Origin: Podospora pseudocomata | Taxonomy: Eukaryota > Ascomycota > Sordariomycetes > Sordariales > Podosporaceae | DNA length: 64,000 nucleotides | Direction of reading: 5' to 3' | NCBI RefSeq assembly: GCF_035222375.1 | Contig: NC_085891.1 | Coordinates: forward strand, 434,001-498,000 | Part shown: positions 1 through 11,693 of the stretch, piece after piece | Layout of the letters: each line of letters opens with the position of its first letter | Numbering within the stretch: position 1 is the stretch's first letter | Made by a program: the position numbers and the translations under genes | Notes under the pieces: model-generated | Told to the model about the DNA's origin: nothing | Database searches by the model: none | Seen by the model: only the letters and a program-made list of their open reading frames with translations

Positions 1-843
1 TGAACAGCAACTGAGAGGAGATGCAGGCGAGAGCTGTCCCCCCTGGGGAATAGGAAATGTCGAGTGGAGAGACATGAGTGAATCTTATGGGGATGGCTTC
101 ATGGAAAACAGCACTCTTATGTCGACTTGGCGCGGCTTCCATGGGGTTTTGGCTGTCAAAGGGCAAGGCTTGATGCCTCGGGGTCACTAACAGCAGCAAC
201 TTTTCCCCGCAACCAAAACTTCGGGTAGTGGAGTGGCCCAGCTGAGTGACACAGTGACAAGCGATAACGCCATTCTTGGTGCAAAGCACAGCAGGGACTC
301 CACCCAACCCGATTTCGCCATTCTTCGAGAATCTTGCAACAAACCGCATAGCATAGCACCATATCGCAAACCCCCCATCCAGAACCGCTGTGACCGCCAC
401 GCCCAGCTACAGCTCAATTCTGTCGCTAGGGCATCTTGGTAGATCCTTTTTCGGCGATATATTGTTCTTTTGCTCACAACTGAAACTGGTACCTGACCAC
501 TGCTCAGTCATCATCACCAACAAAACATCGCCACTGGAACAACAGGTCTCTGCTTTTCTCTCTGTCTCTGCCTCTGACTCTGTGGAACCTCGCCCGAGAC
601 CCTGAGATTGCGAAGCAGCTGTTGCGCATTGCGTGCCACTGTGCCGTTTGGTTTCTGACGTCCCGATCGCTTGACCGCCCCGAGTTCCGCCTGGTCTTGG
701 GCGCAGCGCAGCCCTCCAACAGCACTCCTGGCCCAGCACGCAATTTGCCCTCAGCCTGATAGATGCTGGCAAGCGAGCCCAATGCCTGCTTGTCCCATTT
801 AACTTTCTGAAGACGCAAGGACCGCCGTTTGGTCGTGCCCCCT
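1..843. other. Intergenic / 5' region of sconB
   Basis: No convincing gene was found here. Short ORFs on both strands have no recognisable domains. The last few hundred bases are CT-rich and stop-containing in the sconB frame, consistent with a long 5' leader for the gene starting at 844. Confidence 0.5.
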
Positions 844-3177
844 ATGGACCGCTCCTCTTCTAGCACGATCGCCTATGGTCGTCCACCGCAACCAGGCTAC
901 TCTCCCCTCCAGCAAGATGGCATTCATCTCGATCCAAATGACGCCGGACCGGCTTACCTGCCAGTAGCAGATCACACCACAACACCAAACAAAACCTCCG
1001 CTCCTCCCTCCCCCGTCGACCTCGACCAAGACGAGGATCCCCAACCTACCGACGCCGACACCGTGACCCCAGACACTGCCAAAAGCTGCGATCGTCTGCG
1101 GCCCGAGGAGGAAGAGAGGCTCCGTCCTCGAGACAGCATGACGAACATGTCGTCGTTATTAATAGGAAAGACGGTCACCCCCTTTCTCAGAGAACACATC
1201 CCTAGTCTCTATGCTCCCATCGGCAAGCCAAACAATGAAGAGACGGCTCGGGCCAAGAACCCCAACACCAGATACTGCTACCGCCACCGGCCAGACTCCA
1301 AGTGTCGACGAGCTGCCGACGAAGCCAAGATGATTATGATCCAGAACGAGCTCGACAAGCTCACACCAGCAGTATGTCCTGACCTTTTTTTGTCGTTGTC
1401 CATTTAAAAGTTGCGGCTTATGGTTGGTCGTTATGATGGGTCACCCAAATACTGACGAAAAGGGTATAGGATCAACAAGCCATCACCCACGTGTGGTCTC
1501 TATTCTCTGCGGCCCCTGCCCGCCATCGTGAGCTCATGCTGCAAGGTGTCTTGTCACAGCTCTGCTTCCCCCAGCTTTCCCTGATCTCGAGAGAGGTCAA
1601 CGAGGCCCTCAAGATCGACTTCATCACTGCCCTCCCCGTCGAGCTATCCCAGAAAATTTTGTGCTACCTCGACACCGTCAGCCTCACGAAGGCTGCTCAA
1701 GTCAGCCAGCGATGGCGCCAACTAGCCGATTCGGATGCTGTCTGGGTTTACATGTGCGAGCAACACGTGAACAGGAAATGCACCAAGTGCGGTTGGGGTC
1801 TACCTCTCCTGGAGCGCAAACGATTGCGCAACTACACCCGACAACGCCAAATGGCCAAGGACAATTCGAATGGCAGAATCGAGGAGATCCATGATTCGGA
1901 AACCAGCGTCGTTACCCAGAACGGTAAGCGACTAGCCGACTCGTCTGACGATGAGCCAGATGGAAAGCGCCGACGCGTCGACGAGTCCGAGTTCAAGCAG
2001 CGCAAGTGGAAGGATGTGTACAAGGATCGGTGGGAAGTTGGCTACAACTGGAAGGTTGGACGTTGCACCGTGCATACTCTGAGAGGTCACACCAATGGCG
2101 TTACCTGTCTTCAACTGGATGACCACATCCTGGCGACTGGTTCCTACGACGCCACCATCAAGATCTGTATGTCGAGCTGTCTTCTTTGTTTGGTCTCACA
2201 TGTACTAACAAGCTGCAGGGAATATCGAAACCGGGGAAGAAATCCGAACGCTTCGAGGGCACACACGGGGCATCCGCGCCTTGCAGTTTGACGACTCCAA
2301 GCTGATCAGCGGCAGCTTGGACAATACTATCAAGATCTGGAACTGGCACACGGGCGAGTGCATCTCTACCTTGGCAGGCCATACCGACGGCGTTGTCAGC
2401 TTGCATTTCGAAGGCCAGCTGTTGGCGAGCGGCTCCATCGACAAGAGCGTCAAGATCTTCGACTTCAACTCCAAGGAGGCCTTCTGTCTCAAGGGCCACA
2501 CCGACTGGGTCAACTGCACCCGGCTTGACACGGCTAGCAGGACAGTCATGTCGGCATCGGACGATACCACCATCAAACTATGGGATCTCGACACCCGGCG
2601 GGTTATCCGGACGTTTGAAGGACATGTTGGCCATGTCCAGCAAGTCCTTCTCCTCCCGCCAGAATATGAACCTGATGATGAGCTGCTGAATGGGCTTAGT
2701 GGTCCCGGCGACAACTCGGATTCGGTGTCCGTTTCCAGCGGCCGTAGCGGGACTCCCACAGTTTCCTTCGTCCACACGGATCGCCCTACCAGCTCACCTG
2801 CGCGTGATGGCGAACTTAGGGCACTCTATGGCGCTGGCTTCGAGTCTGAGACGACGCGCCCATTACCGGCCCGTTACTTCCTCTCCGGTGGCTTGGACAG
2901 CACCATCCGGCTGTGGGATAGCGCAACGGGCAGGTGTTTAAAAACAATGTTTGGCCATTTGGAGGGTATTTGGGCGCTGGCCGGCGACACGATTCGCGTC
3001 ATTAGTGGAGCCAACGACGGCATGGTCAAGTGCTGGGAGCCGCGGAGCGGAAAGTGCGACGCCACTTATACGGGGCATAGGGGTCCAGTAACGTGTGTGG
3101 GTCTCAACGACAGCCTCCTGGCGAGCGGGAGCGAAGACGGTGAAGTGCGCCTTTATTCCTTCAAGGCTCCAAACTAG
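844..3177 (+). CDS. sconB: F-box/WD40 sulfur controller (SconB/SCON-2/Met30 family)
   Basis: Substrate-recognition subunit of an SCF ubiquitin ligase; in fungi this family represses sulfur-assimilation genes by targeting the bZIP activator (established for Met30/SconB/SCON-2). Exons 844-1371, 1470-2166 and 2219-3177 give 727 aa; all joins keep frame. The N-terminus is low-complexity and proline-rich, followed by the family-typical segment [15 protein letters not shown]. The F-box is at about residues 227-268 ([17 protein letters not shown]). A basic KRRRVDE patch lies near 341. Seven WD40 repeats run from about residue 375 to the end; the fifth is interrupted by an insertion of about 70 residues rich in Ser/Asp/Pro, a feature I believe is shared by fungal homologues. 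ATG 844 is the first in-frame ATG; an in-frame TTG at 829 was not used. Neighbours are not sulfur genes. Confidence 0.95.
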
Positions 3178-3773
3178 ACGGCGTTTTCAACAGCCACGCC
3201 ACGGGCCGCTTAGCGACAAGGCGACGGTGGGTTTTTTGTTTTGGTTTTTTTTTTTTTACTTTTTGGGAGGAGGGGCACTACTTTGGATGATACATATTAC
3301 TTTTCTCTTTGTTTCTGTTTTGCTCTGCGAAGCAAGTAGTGGGCATGTTTTGCGAGCCCTTCTTGCAGATGCGCGCATCAGAAAGCACCATTGTTGTGTG
3401 ATGGGGAACGGGGACAGGATAGCACGGTTGGCTATGGGCATGTTTCCTGGGCGTATATTTTGTTTTGTTTACTTACTTTGCGCGCATGGGCTCTGGGAAA
3501 AAGGGACACAAAAGCACTTTAGAAAGAGGCTTATTGGCATTTTCCACATCATCAGGCATGGGATGGATGGTAGGACGGAGTTTAGCTTGCTTTGCTTGTT
3601 TCGTTCATTCAGAGTTCAATACCCTCTACAGAAGAATCATATTATTATCGATTTTGAAAATATCTACGCTACCGGTATTATCGGGACTCGGAACGGTGTT
3701 AAAGCTGAAGGCCGGAGCGGTTCACAGCTGAGTCATGTGGTCCCCCGGGTTCTGCGGCGGCATTTCAGTGGGA

Positions 3774-3857
3774 TGGCAGGGCAATGGCAGGGCAATGGCA
3801 GGGCAATGGCAGGGCAATGGCAAGGGCAATGGCAGGGCAGGGCATGGCAGAGATGGC
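3774..3857. repeat. 11-bp minisatellite GGCAGGGCAAT
   Basis: About five near-identical head-to-tail copies of an 11-bp unit (GGCAGGGCAAT) are visible from 3774 to about 3835, one with an extra A. They decay into ATGGCA-type variants to about 3857. Confidence 0.85.
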
Positions 3858-4112
3858 ATGGCAGCAGCATGATGGCAGCGGGTTCGGCACAGACGCCCAA
3901 TGACCTCGGCATTGCGCTGGTTGCAGACGTCGAGGGCGATCCCGGAAGCGTCCGAGTCTGCGGTTGAAAGAGTGTGGAGGGATTGTGGGGACTGCTTGCA
4001 CCCCTCGCTGCAGCAAGCTTCCCCGCAGTATCACAAGCTCGGCTTGGAGTCGGTTATGGTAAATACGTCACTGGTAGATCACAAGCCAGTTCAGACTTTT
4101 GGGACTGGGGGA

Positions 4113-4310
4113 GCACCCTTGCTACAAAATAATCGAGACACTGAAGTAGGTAATGTTGCCTTTATAGATAATATATAGGCCTTAAGGACAGTTAACAGGA
4201 TCTTAAAAGATTGTTCAAAGGCCTATTAACTTACTTTTAAGGTATAGTTCATAGCATAATCTGGGTTAACGTACTTTAGTGTCTCAATTATTTTGTGGGC
4301 AGGGTGGGGA
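4113..4310. repeat. Imperfect inverted repeat, MITE-like relic
   Basis: The left arm (about 4113-4157) reads CTACAAAATAATCGAGACAC followed by TGAAGTA. The reverse complement of the right arm (about 4262-4310) reads CCACAAAATAATTGAGACAC followed by TAAAGTA. The differences in these cores are mainly C/T or G/A, as expected for decay by deamination or RIP. Between the arms is AT-rich sequence with a second inner inverted pair built on AGGCCTT/AAGGCCT (about 4175-4235). There is no ORF inside, so it would be a non-autonomous element. No target-site duplication could be assigned. Confidence 0.6.
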
Positions 4311-5831
4311 GCTGGTGCTGGTCGCCGTTGACCCTGAACGCAGCAGGACGTCACGAGGAAGAGGGGAAATTTCACAATTGATGATGATGTTGCCAGCCAT
4401 TGATCCAACGTCCAGCCGCCTTCAGTGATGTTCACTTCTTCCTGTCCAGCTCGTCACTGTCAGGGTAAACAACACAGAACGGCGGGGCACTCATCACCCT
4501 CCAATTTCCAGGAGAAGAGCTGTCAAAATGCTGCATATATCCAATCAGCAGCACAGAATACATATTCCTACGGGTAACCACGGGGTTAAGGATGAAATAC
4601 AAGCAACACAATACCGAATTATATACACACAAACATGGACAGGGAAAACGGCAGAGCCTCGAACCAAAGGAAAGCTCCGCTGCGCCGATGGGACGAAGGG
4701 GCCAATCACAGCCCCAATTGGCCCCTCGACAACCCCACCATCCACGTTCAACGCTCCCCGTGTGCCTGTGCCCGGCATGTTTTTGGACGCTTTCCACGCT
4801 CCTCAATCCGTCACATCCCGTCATGGCCCTTGCAGATCTCTCAGTCTTTTTTTCTGCTCTGCCTCTTGGAGGTACAGTAGTGTACATTTCAACAGCAAAA
4901 TACGCTGCAACATGTTCTACAGTTCCCTGGCCAGATCACGGGTAAAAAGTTGGTTGTCCCAGCAAGGGGACTGGGAATCATCGTCTTCTGACACAACCCA
5001 CAACCGTGGTGGGGATCTCGTTCTTGTCCCTCGTTTCGTTACAAGCCGAAAGAGAGAAAGGGTCGGGTCTTTCGGTCTTGTAAACACCATGTACCGGCTA
5101 CAAGTGTACTGGTGCCTGGGCCTTGCTCGGTTTTCCTGCCTCTTCGGCTCGGCCCCCGTCATTACATCCGATCTGGCGGTTGTTGCTCGCTCCCAGGGCT
5201 CGAGATCATCCAGAGGATATTTGGAGTCATTGTCCTGCTGTCTCGCCAACTCGTCTTTTCCTCTCTCTCTTTCTTTGTTCCAGGTCTCCGTCCAACTGCC
5301 CCGCCATTCCGTCCCCGTTAGCCGGCTTCCCCCCGTATTTTTTACATTGTTCTTCCACATTCCCAGTTGCGGAGGTGGATCCCGTGCTATTTTCCCGGTG
5401 TTGTTCAGCTCCATAACCCGTCCCCAGTCTTGGGACCTCTTGACTCGTGTCAAGCCCCGGCCGGCCGTAACTCGCTGTTAAGAGATTTTCGATCAGAAAT
5501 TACACATAGGCCTACTTTTTCCCACTCGCCTGGACACTCGACCGTTGAGCTCGTTATCCATCCAACGCTCTCACGAAACAACGGACTTCTTGCTGTTTGG
5601 CGAGCCTCCTTCCCCCTTCCTCCCCTCCCTCTCCGCGAAAAGCCGGTACATACGACCAAGCACAATAACGAATACCCCACGAGCTTTTTTTTTTGGATAC
5701 CAGATCTCTGTTAGCCGGACTTACTGCGGAGGACGAAAGACGAAGACACAAGGCATAGCCAGCCAGTAGGAGACACCGGTTTCGAACCACCACACACCTC
5801 TCTTTCCTCACACCCAGAAAACATCGTAAAG

Positions 5832-6933
5832 ATGGCCACAAAAGTATCAGGCGGCAAGGATGGCCAGAAGAAGCCTGCCACCGCCGCGACCAACTTGATT
5901 GGTGAGCTCAAGCCTTGCGACAAAAAGAAATCGGGGACAAGGAATGCTGATGAAAGGAAACAGCTGGTGGTGGTGCTGGTATGATGGAGGCCTTGGTCTG
6001 CCATCCTCTTGACACCATCAAGGTGCGCATGCAGCTTTCCAAGCGCGGCAGAGTACCGGGCCAGGCCAAGCGCGGCTTCATCCGCACTGGTGTCGAGATC
6101 GTTCAGAAGGAGACCGCCCTTGGTCTGTACAAGGGTCTCGGTGCCGTGCTCACTGGTATCGTTCCCAAGATGGCCATCCGCTTCACCTCATTCGAGTGGT
6201 ACAAGCAGCTCCTCGCCAACAAGGAGACCGGTGTTGTTTCCGGCCAGGCCCTCTTCCTTGCCGGTCTCTCTGCCGGTGTGACCGAGGCCGTTGCCGTCGT
6301 CACTCCCATGGAAGTCATCAAGATTCGTCTCCAGGCGCAACACCACTCCATGGCCGATCCCCTCGATGTGCCCAAGTACCGCAACGCCGCCCACGCTCTC
6401 TACACCGTCGTCAAGGAGGAGGGGTTCGGTGCGCTCTACAGAGGTGTCTCGCTCACCGCGCTCAGACAGGGCAGCAACCAGGCCGTGAACTTCACTGCCT
6501 ACACCTACTTCAAGGAGTGGCTGTACCAGTACCAGCCCGAGTACGTCGGCGGCAACCTCCCCAGCTACCAGACCACTCTCATCGGTCTCGTGTCCGGTGC
6601 CATGGGTCCTCTGAGCAACGCCCCCATCGATACCATCAAGACCAGACTCCAGAAGATGAAGGCCGAACCCGGCACCTCCGCCCTCCAGAGAATCACCAAG
6701 ATTGCTGGCGAGATGTTCAAGTAGGTCCACTTCTTTGTCTCGCTCCACAAAACGCCACTAACCCGATAAACAACAGGCAAGAAGGATTCCACGCCTTCTA
6801 CAAGGGCATCACCCCCAGAATCATGCGTGTCGCCCCCGGCCAGGCCGTCACTTTCACCGTCTACGAGTTCCTTAAGGAGAAGCTCGAGAAGAGCGGCCCA
6901 TCAGTCATCACTGGGGGAAGGTACGAAGAATAA
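5832..6933 (+). CDS. sfc1: Mitochondrial succinate-fumarate carrier (Sfc1/Acr1/AcuL type)
   Basis: Inner-membrane solute carrier exchanging cytosolic succinate for matrix fumarate, needed in this family for growth on acetate/ethanol by linking the glyoxylate cycle to gluconeogenesis. Exons 5832-5901, 5964-6720 and 6777-6933 give 327 aa, the usual length for a mitochondrial carrier. The three about-100-residue carrier repeats carry signature motifs at about residues 38 (PLDTIKVRMQ), 138 (PMEVIKIRLQ) and 244 (PIDTIKTRLQ). Family-specific stretches include YKGLGAV, IPKMAIRF-like VPKMAIRFTS, LSNAPIDTIKTRLQK and GITPRIMRVAPGQAVTFTVYE. No cleavable presequence is evident, as is normal. Both introns are 56-62 nt. 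Confidence in the subfamily is high because these motifs are particular to the succinate/fumarate clade. Confidence 0.95.
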
Positions 6934-8721
6934 TTCCTCCCCATCATCACAGCCGTCACACCCATATCCTGGACCCCTCCGGACCCAACTCCCCTGGACC
7001 ACCTGGACCCTCCCTGGATTTTGTTTCATATTCCCGCATCTGGCCTTTTGTTTTTTTGTGTTGTTTTTTCAAGGAGTTGGAAGCTGATCACAAACTGCTG
7101 TTTTGCTTTTTTGTTTGGGATAGTCGCGACAAGGAATTTGATAGCATGAAGGCCAAGGCTGCTTGAATGAATTGAGTTCGAGCAGTTTTTGATTTTTTGT
7201 CTCTTCCTCTCATCTTTTTTGTTCTTTTTACGAAAAAAAAAAAGGAGCAAGAGATGCGGCAGCGACACGGGAAAATGAAGCGCAAGGGCTTTCAGATCAC
7301 CGTGTTACCATCGAGGACGGTAATTCACCAACGCCGCCCGAGTCAAGGATACCACTTTGTTTGGATACGTCGATATGGAACCGGATTGGATAGGTACATA
7401 AAGGGACAGACGGACGGGAAAGGGATGGCGGTCTGGTGTGCTGTGATCTTCTTGAGGTGGGGGAAGAAGAGGAGGGTTTTGGAATGGGAAGTGTTGGATG
7501 GAAGGGAATGGGCATTGCGAAAAGTCACTTTGTTCTCCAAAAGCATGGCAATTACATGTTTGGTAGAGAAGGCATGCATTGCATTGGGTGGCGCGATTTT
7601 GTTTATACGAGCAAGACCTTTTTATCTTTTTTTGGACCTTGTAAGATGGAGGTGGTGTATATATCCGAGGAATTTAGATGAACTGTACTTGATGCATGAT
7701 GGGCTTGGTGTTTTTGACTTCTATTGTTTGGGTCATGTGCTGGTAGTTGACGATGCAGGTTCAGATGGCTGCATGGAACATGAGCTGAGGATGGTACACT
7801 TGCAGCTGTGTGGTGTATAGGTGTGGTTAAAATGAACATCTCGCCACAGTGCATCTTGGTCATGAAAGTCTATGCTGACCTCACCGCTGAGTCCTCTTGT
7901 TAAGCCCCGATCTCGTACACAGTCCCTGTTAGTTATTCAACTCTAATCAGAATGCCCTTCGCCGTCTGCATCTCTCTACCATGATACCTGAAACTGCCAC
8001 ATTTCCAGATCTACTAGGTTCGGTTGGTGGTGGTGATGTAAATTGGGCCATGGAGATTCGGTTACGAATGAGGATGAGGATTTAGTTATCCAGGATTGGC
8101 TCTGGAATTTTATTGGGAACAGGAGTATAGTCATGAGCAGCCTAACATTTGGGGTTCAATGTTGAGTGATGATTTGGGTTGTGGTTTACTCCACAGGTTA
8201 GATCAAAGTCATGTGAGAGCACCAATAAGCCTCAATGATCTTTGTCTTATTATTCGGAAGTAACGTAGGAGATACCTATCTGAAGAGCTTGGGGTGTGGA
8301 ACGCCCAGAGTGAAAAGTGATGATTTTGGTGATGAACTGAGAAAATTAATAAGACTCAAAAGCCATGTGCCTCAAGCCCTAAGAGCAACCTGCTCACCAT
8401 TCACATCCCACATGTGGTGAGCTTGCGCCTGAAAGGCAGAAAAGAGGTGTGGGCACAGATGCTCTCGTGTGTTCTTTGTTCTGACCTTTTTAGAAGCGGG
8501 AAAATCTATGTAGTGAATATGAATGGAAGCACCAGCTGAGTCATCACTTCCAAAACTCGTGAAGGAGCAGGCGGAATGAAAGCAACACCATAGCTCTGTA
8601 TTGACACCACACCCCGTTTTGCTCCCACCAGTTTCATTTTTCTTCTGCCAGTCTCTCAGGCCCAACACTGCAATCTATCTACCTGCCATGCGCCTTAGCG
8701 ATCACCAAAAAATCAGCAAAC
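6934..8721. other. Intergenic, no gene seen
   Basis: T-rich 3' region of sfc1, then about 1.5 kb of ordinary sequence. ORFs such as 7197-7820 have no domain, start in a T-rich/A-rich tract and look like chance reading. Confidence 0.5.
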
Positions 8722-10101
8722 ATGGCAGGCCCTGACGCGGATGAGGATTTGATGAGTATTTCGATACGGAGATGTTTGGCCCAATCCCGAGAATCTCAGA
8801 AGAAGCCCTTGTCCGCCTTACTTACAACATGGCATTTCGACATGCACCAGTCTTGAAAACCCTGGATGGTCGTGTGGTCCGGAGACTTGCCGGAGAATTC
8901 AATTTCATCTTCATTATCGCTTACGGAGATTTCAAACTCGTGGTCCGCGTACCTGCTTTCTGGGGCAAGAGATGGACCGAGGAGGCGGCGCTATCCATGA
9001 GGTCAGAGGTCGCTACCCTCAAAATTATCCGCGAGAGAACCACCGTTCCGGTTCCGGAGGTTTACGGATTCGACTTGACCTTCGGCAACGACATTCGCCA
9101 ACCGTACATCTGCACCATCTTCTTGATTGGGACTCCCGCATCACACGCTTGGTACGACAAGGAGGGGGCCCAAGGACATGTTCGAATACTTCCGGCTCAG
9201 GGTCCTTTCCAGCATGGCCAAAACTATGGCTCAACTCGCCACCTTGCCTTCCTTTGACAATATTGGATGCATTCAAGAGGACCCAGGCACTCGGGGCAAG
9301 TACATGGTTGGTCCCGTGTACCATCGAGACCTGATGGTGGAGAAGGAAGATCCAAGGGTTGAGGTTACTGGCCCTTTCGACACTGCCGCCGAGTACCTCG
9401 CGATGCACACAAATGTGCCTGATGGAGGATTGGGTACCTCGTGGACAATGGCAACTGGCAGACTTCTCCCGGTGCTCGTCACATATTTGCCGCAGGATGA
9501 CGGCCGGTTCGTACTCGAGCTCCCTGGATTCGACTCTTCAAACATCTTGGTGGACGCCAGCGGCAGGGTGACTGGGATTACCGACTGTGATCTCGCCTAG
9601 ACGGTACCCGGTTATGTCGGTTACGCCAGGTATCCGGGGTGGACAACTCGTGACTGGGACCCGGTCTGGTACCGGCCTGACTCGGAGCATGAGGACTCCC
9701 CAATGGAACTGAATGCGTATCGAGATTATTACGCCACCGAGCTGGAGAGCGCTCTTGTCAGAAGAGACGATCTTGTCTGTGCCTTTGTGAAGCACACTCG
9801 GAGATCTCACAGGTACGGGGCCATCTGGATTGCCCTGCATAGCAAGCCGAGTCGCACCGAAATCGTCCGCAAGTTTCTTCAACCGGCGTTGCCCAAACAT
9901 GAAAACTCGTATCATCATATGATCTGGATTGGGGAGGATAGATATGAGGATGAAGAGCGGGAGGAGCTGAAGGAAGGGTTCGACTGGCTGTTCCACTCAG
10001 ATGATTCGGCGGCACTTAACCCATTGGCCGAGAGACCGCCCATTGTAGTTTCAGACTCGGACGAGTCGGAAGCTGAAGATGAAGCTGCAGCTGAAGCCTA
10101 A
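8722..10101 (+). pseudogene. Broken aminoglycoside-phosphotransferase-like (APH/kinase-fold) gene
   Basis: Translation resembles the large fungal APH-like kinase-fold family: N-lobe FDEYFDTEMFGPIPRI... and GEFNFIF, then SSMAKTMAQLATLPSFDNIG, FDSSNILVD, TGITD and GYARYPGW. It is spread over frames. A frame change is needed near 8755-8770 if the ATG at 8722 is used (ATG 8772 would avoid it). A second change occurs in a run of G at 9164-9168, where one extra G shifts SHAWYDKEG out of the frame that continues PKDMFEYF. A TAG at 9598-9600 replaces the Gln expected before TVPGYVGY. At the catalytic loop the HxD motif reads LPG instead of H-x-D, although degenerate loops also occur in intact fungal paralogues. 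The reading frame after the stop stays open to 10101 with an acidic tail. Sequencing error could explain one lesion but hardly all. Confidence 0.75.
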
Positions 10102-10869
10102 AGTGCATAAATAGAACATGCTATCTCCCACGCTTACCATCTGACAAACTGATATCAGCTTGGTATCAAGCGCCTAAATAAGCAGCAGTGGCTAGGGGAC
10201 AATACCACCTACCTACCTATCTACCTACCTACTTAGAACTATCATCAAACCTTAGGTATTGAGAGCATACCTTATTCAAAATTCTAAAGCTGCTTACTGT
10301 GCTGCAGGGTCCCAGAGTGCCCACCTAACATGATGGTAGCCAGTCAATACACAGTTTTACTCAGACGGTATCACCACACTTTGTGAGTGAAAGGTCTTTG
10401 TTCTCAGCACTACCACTTCGTACTGTTGATAGCTCTGGCCGTGACAGTTCCGGAAATGTTCCAAACTGCGAGACTGCACCTGGGCTGCATGTCGAGCCTT
10501 TAGGATCCACAGACATTGAAAGGCGAGCTGATCAAAGGGCTGGACTGGGGGTCGAACAGAGGGGAATAATGGGGATCTATCGAAGGTAGAATAAAGACCT
10601 TCCCAAACCTAGAGGCCTTGACCAGTGTTGGATACTAGCCGGTTCGCCATAGTACTATCTATTCACCGCAGCACCTCATAACGTTCAGTGCCTCGTTAGC
10701 CATTCAAGAGACAACTCGAGTTGATCATTCGTCAGTCTCTGACGTGTCAGTAACAACATTAGCGGGAAATCTACCTTGAGTTGGCCCCAATCAGAGCTAG
10801 CCGTGGCTCCAGCTGACATGATGCCGGGATCATATACTTATCATTGGTTCGTACACCCTTATGTTCTGA
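10102..10869. other. Intergenic with TACC-type repeat
   Basis: No gene is visible. A short ACCT/TACC tandem run lies at 10207-10235. The ORF at 10383-10589 lacks any recognisable motif. Confidence 0.5.
10207..10235. repeat. ACCT tetranucleotide run
   Basis: ACCTACCTACCTATCTACCT followed by ACCTACTTA: seven tetranucleotide units with one variant. Similar short TACC/GGTA runs occur near 47791, 51360 and 62552, so the motif is common in this genome. Confidence 0.8.
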
Positions 10870-11145
10870 GTGAAACCCCCACCACGGCTCACACTTCACC
10901 TGCCATGTAGGCCCGTATGCCACAAATCGCCAGATAGTCGCTGCAAGAATCAGGGACACGTAAAGTGGTGTGGCGTCTGTTTGGAACACCATGACGAACG
11001 AGTTCCTGAGTGTAGTCACTGTCTTCAGAAGCGGGAGGCCGAGGCTGCGCGGTTGCAAAGAGAGGCGGAAAAGGCGGAAAAGAAGAAAAACAAGACACCA
11101 AACAAACCGAAGAAACCGAAGCCAGAGGAGGAAAAGAAGACATAA
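10870..11145 (+). CDS. Possible Cys-rich/coiled small protein, incomplete model
   Basis: The frame contains CHKSPDSRCKNQGHVKWCGV, then CLEHHDERVPECSHCLQKRE, followed by a Lys/Glu-rich helix-like tail to a TAA. The spacing of Cys/His looks like a small zinc-binding module and the charged tail like a coiled coil. The frame opens at a GTG directly after an in-frame TGA, with no ATG, so any real gene must have an upstream exon joined by an intron I could not fix (a TAG acceptor at about 10909 is possible). I do not recognise the family. Confidence 0.3.
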   Translation: MKPPPRLTLHLPCRPVCHKSPDSRCKNQGHVKWCGVCLEHHDERVPECSHCLQKREAEAARLQREAEKAEKKKNKTPNKPKKPKPEEEKKT

Positions 11146-11693
11146 ACCCTGAGATGGAAGAAGCAAGATGCATAAAAGGTATCGCCTCTGGCGAAGGGCG
11201 CGGGGAAACGGTCGATCTGACAAGCCGCCTCAGCAGGGGGTATCACTTGACTCGCTTGGTGATTCAATCCACCAGGAAACCAAGGTTGATTTGCTGGTGT
11301 GTCAAATCACAGCTGTGGACAATATGATTACGACGATGTGCTGGAAGCAACTGGATACATACCTGCGGTATCTACTTTAAACGAAATGTCGGCGTTGGTG
11401 CTACGAAGAACACCTATGTTTGTTGTACCAGGTAACTACCCCTGAGATTTGCACACTGTTAGGATCTGGTTTGGGAGATGGAGGCTTCACTTGGCAAGGA
11501 TCCTCGCTGCTGGCGAGTATCGCTGTTCAGAGAGTGACAACAAATGAGCATTAAACAGCAAGTCTATCGAACCATTTCATAACAGGAACAATCCTTCGCT
11601 TATATATCTCCCCACCGTCAAAAGTCCCTTCATTCATTAACCCATTACTTCATAACAAAACCCCCCCTAAAACCCCTCCAACATGTCAGGCAC
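11146..11693. other. Intergenic, no gene seen
   Basis: About 550 bp between the uncertain ORF on + and the stop of the secreted-protein gene on -. Nothing else was recognised; an AC-rich tract at 11655-11685 is probably 3' UTR. Confidence 0.5.

Larger units (their letters stand above)
3178..5831. other. Long intergenic region, sconB 3' side to sfc1 leader
   Basis: No gene with recognisable similarity. It contains T-rich 3' sequence after sconB, a GGCAATGGCAG minisatellite (about 3774-3857) and an inverted-repeat element (about 4113-4310). A CT-rich stretch leads to sfc1. The longest ORF (4528-5481) has no domain, poor codon character and is crossed by other ORFs, so I treat it as chance. Confidence 0.5.

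Noticed and set aside
4528-5481. 317-codon ORF on the + strand
   Set aside because: No domain, low-complexity Ser/Pro/Arg composition, overlapped by open frames on both strands, and placed in the CT-rich leader zone of sfc1.
7197-7820. 207-codon ORF on the + strand
   Set aside because: Begins in a T-rich then A-rich tract, has no domain and lies in the 3' flank of sfc1.
10207-10235. TACC/ACCT run as part of a CRISPR-like or regulatory array
   Set aside because: Simple tetranucleotide repeat with no spacers; similar short runs occur elsewhere in the window.
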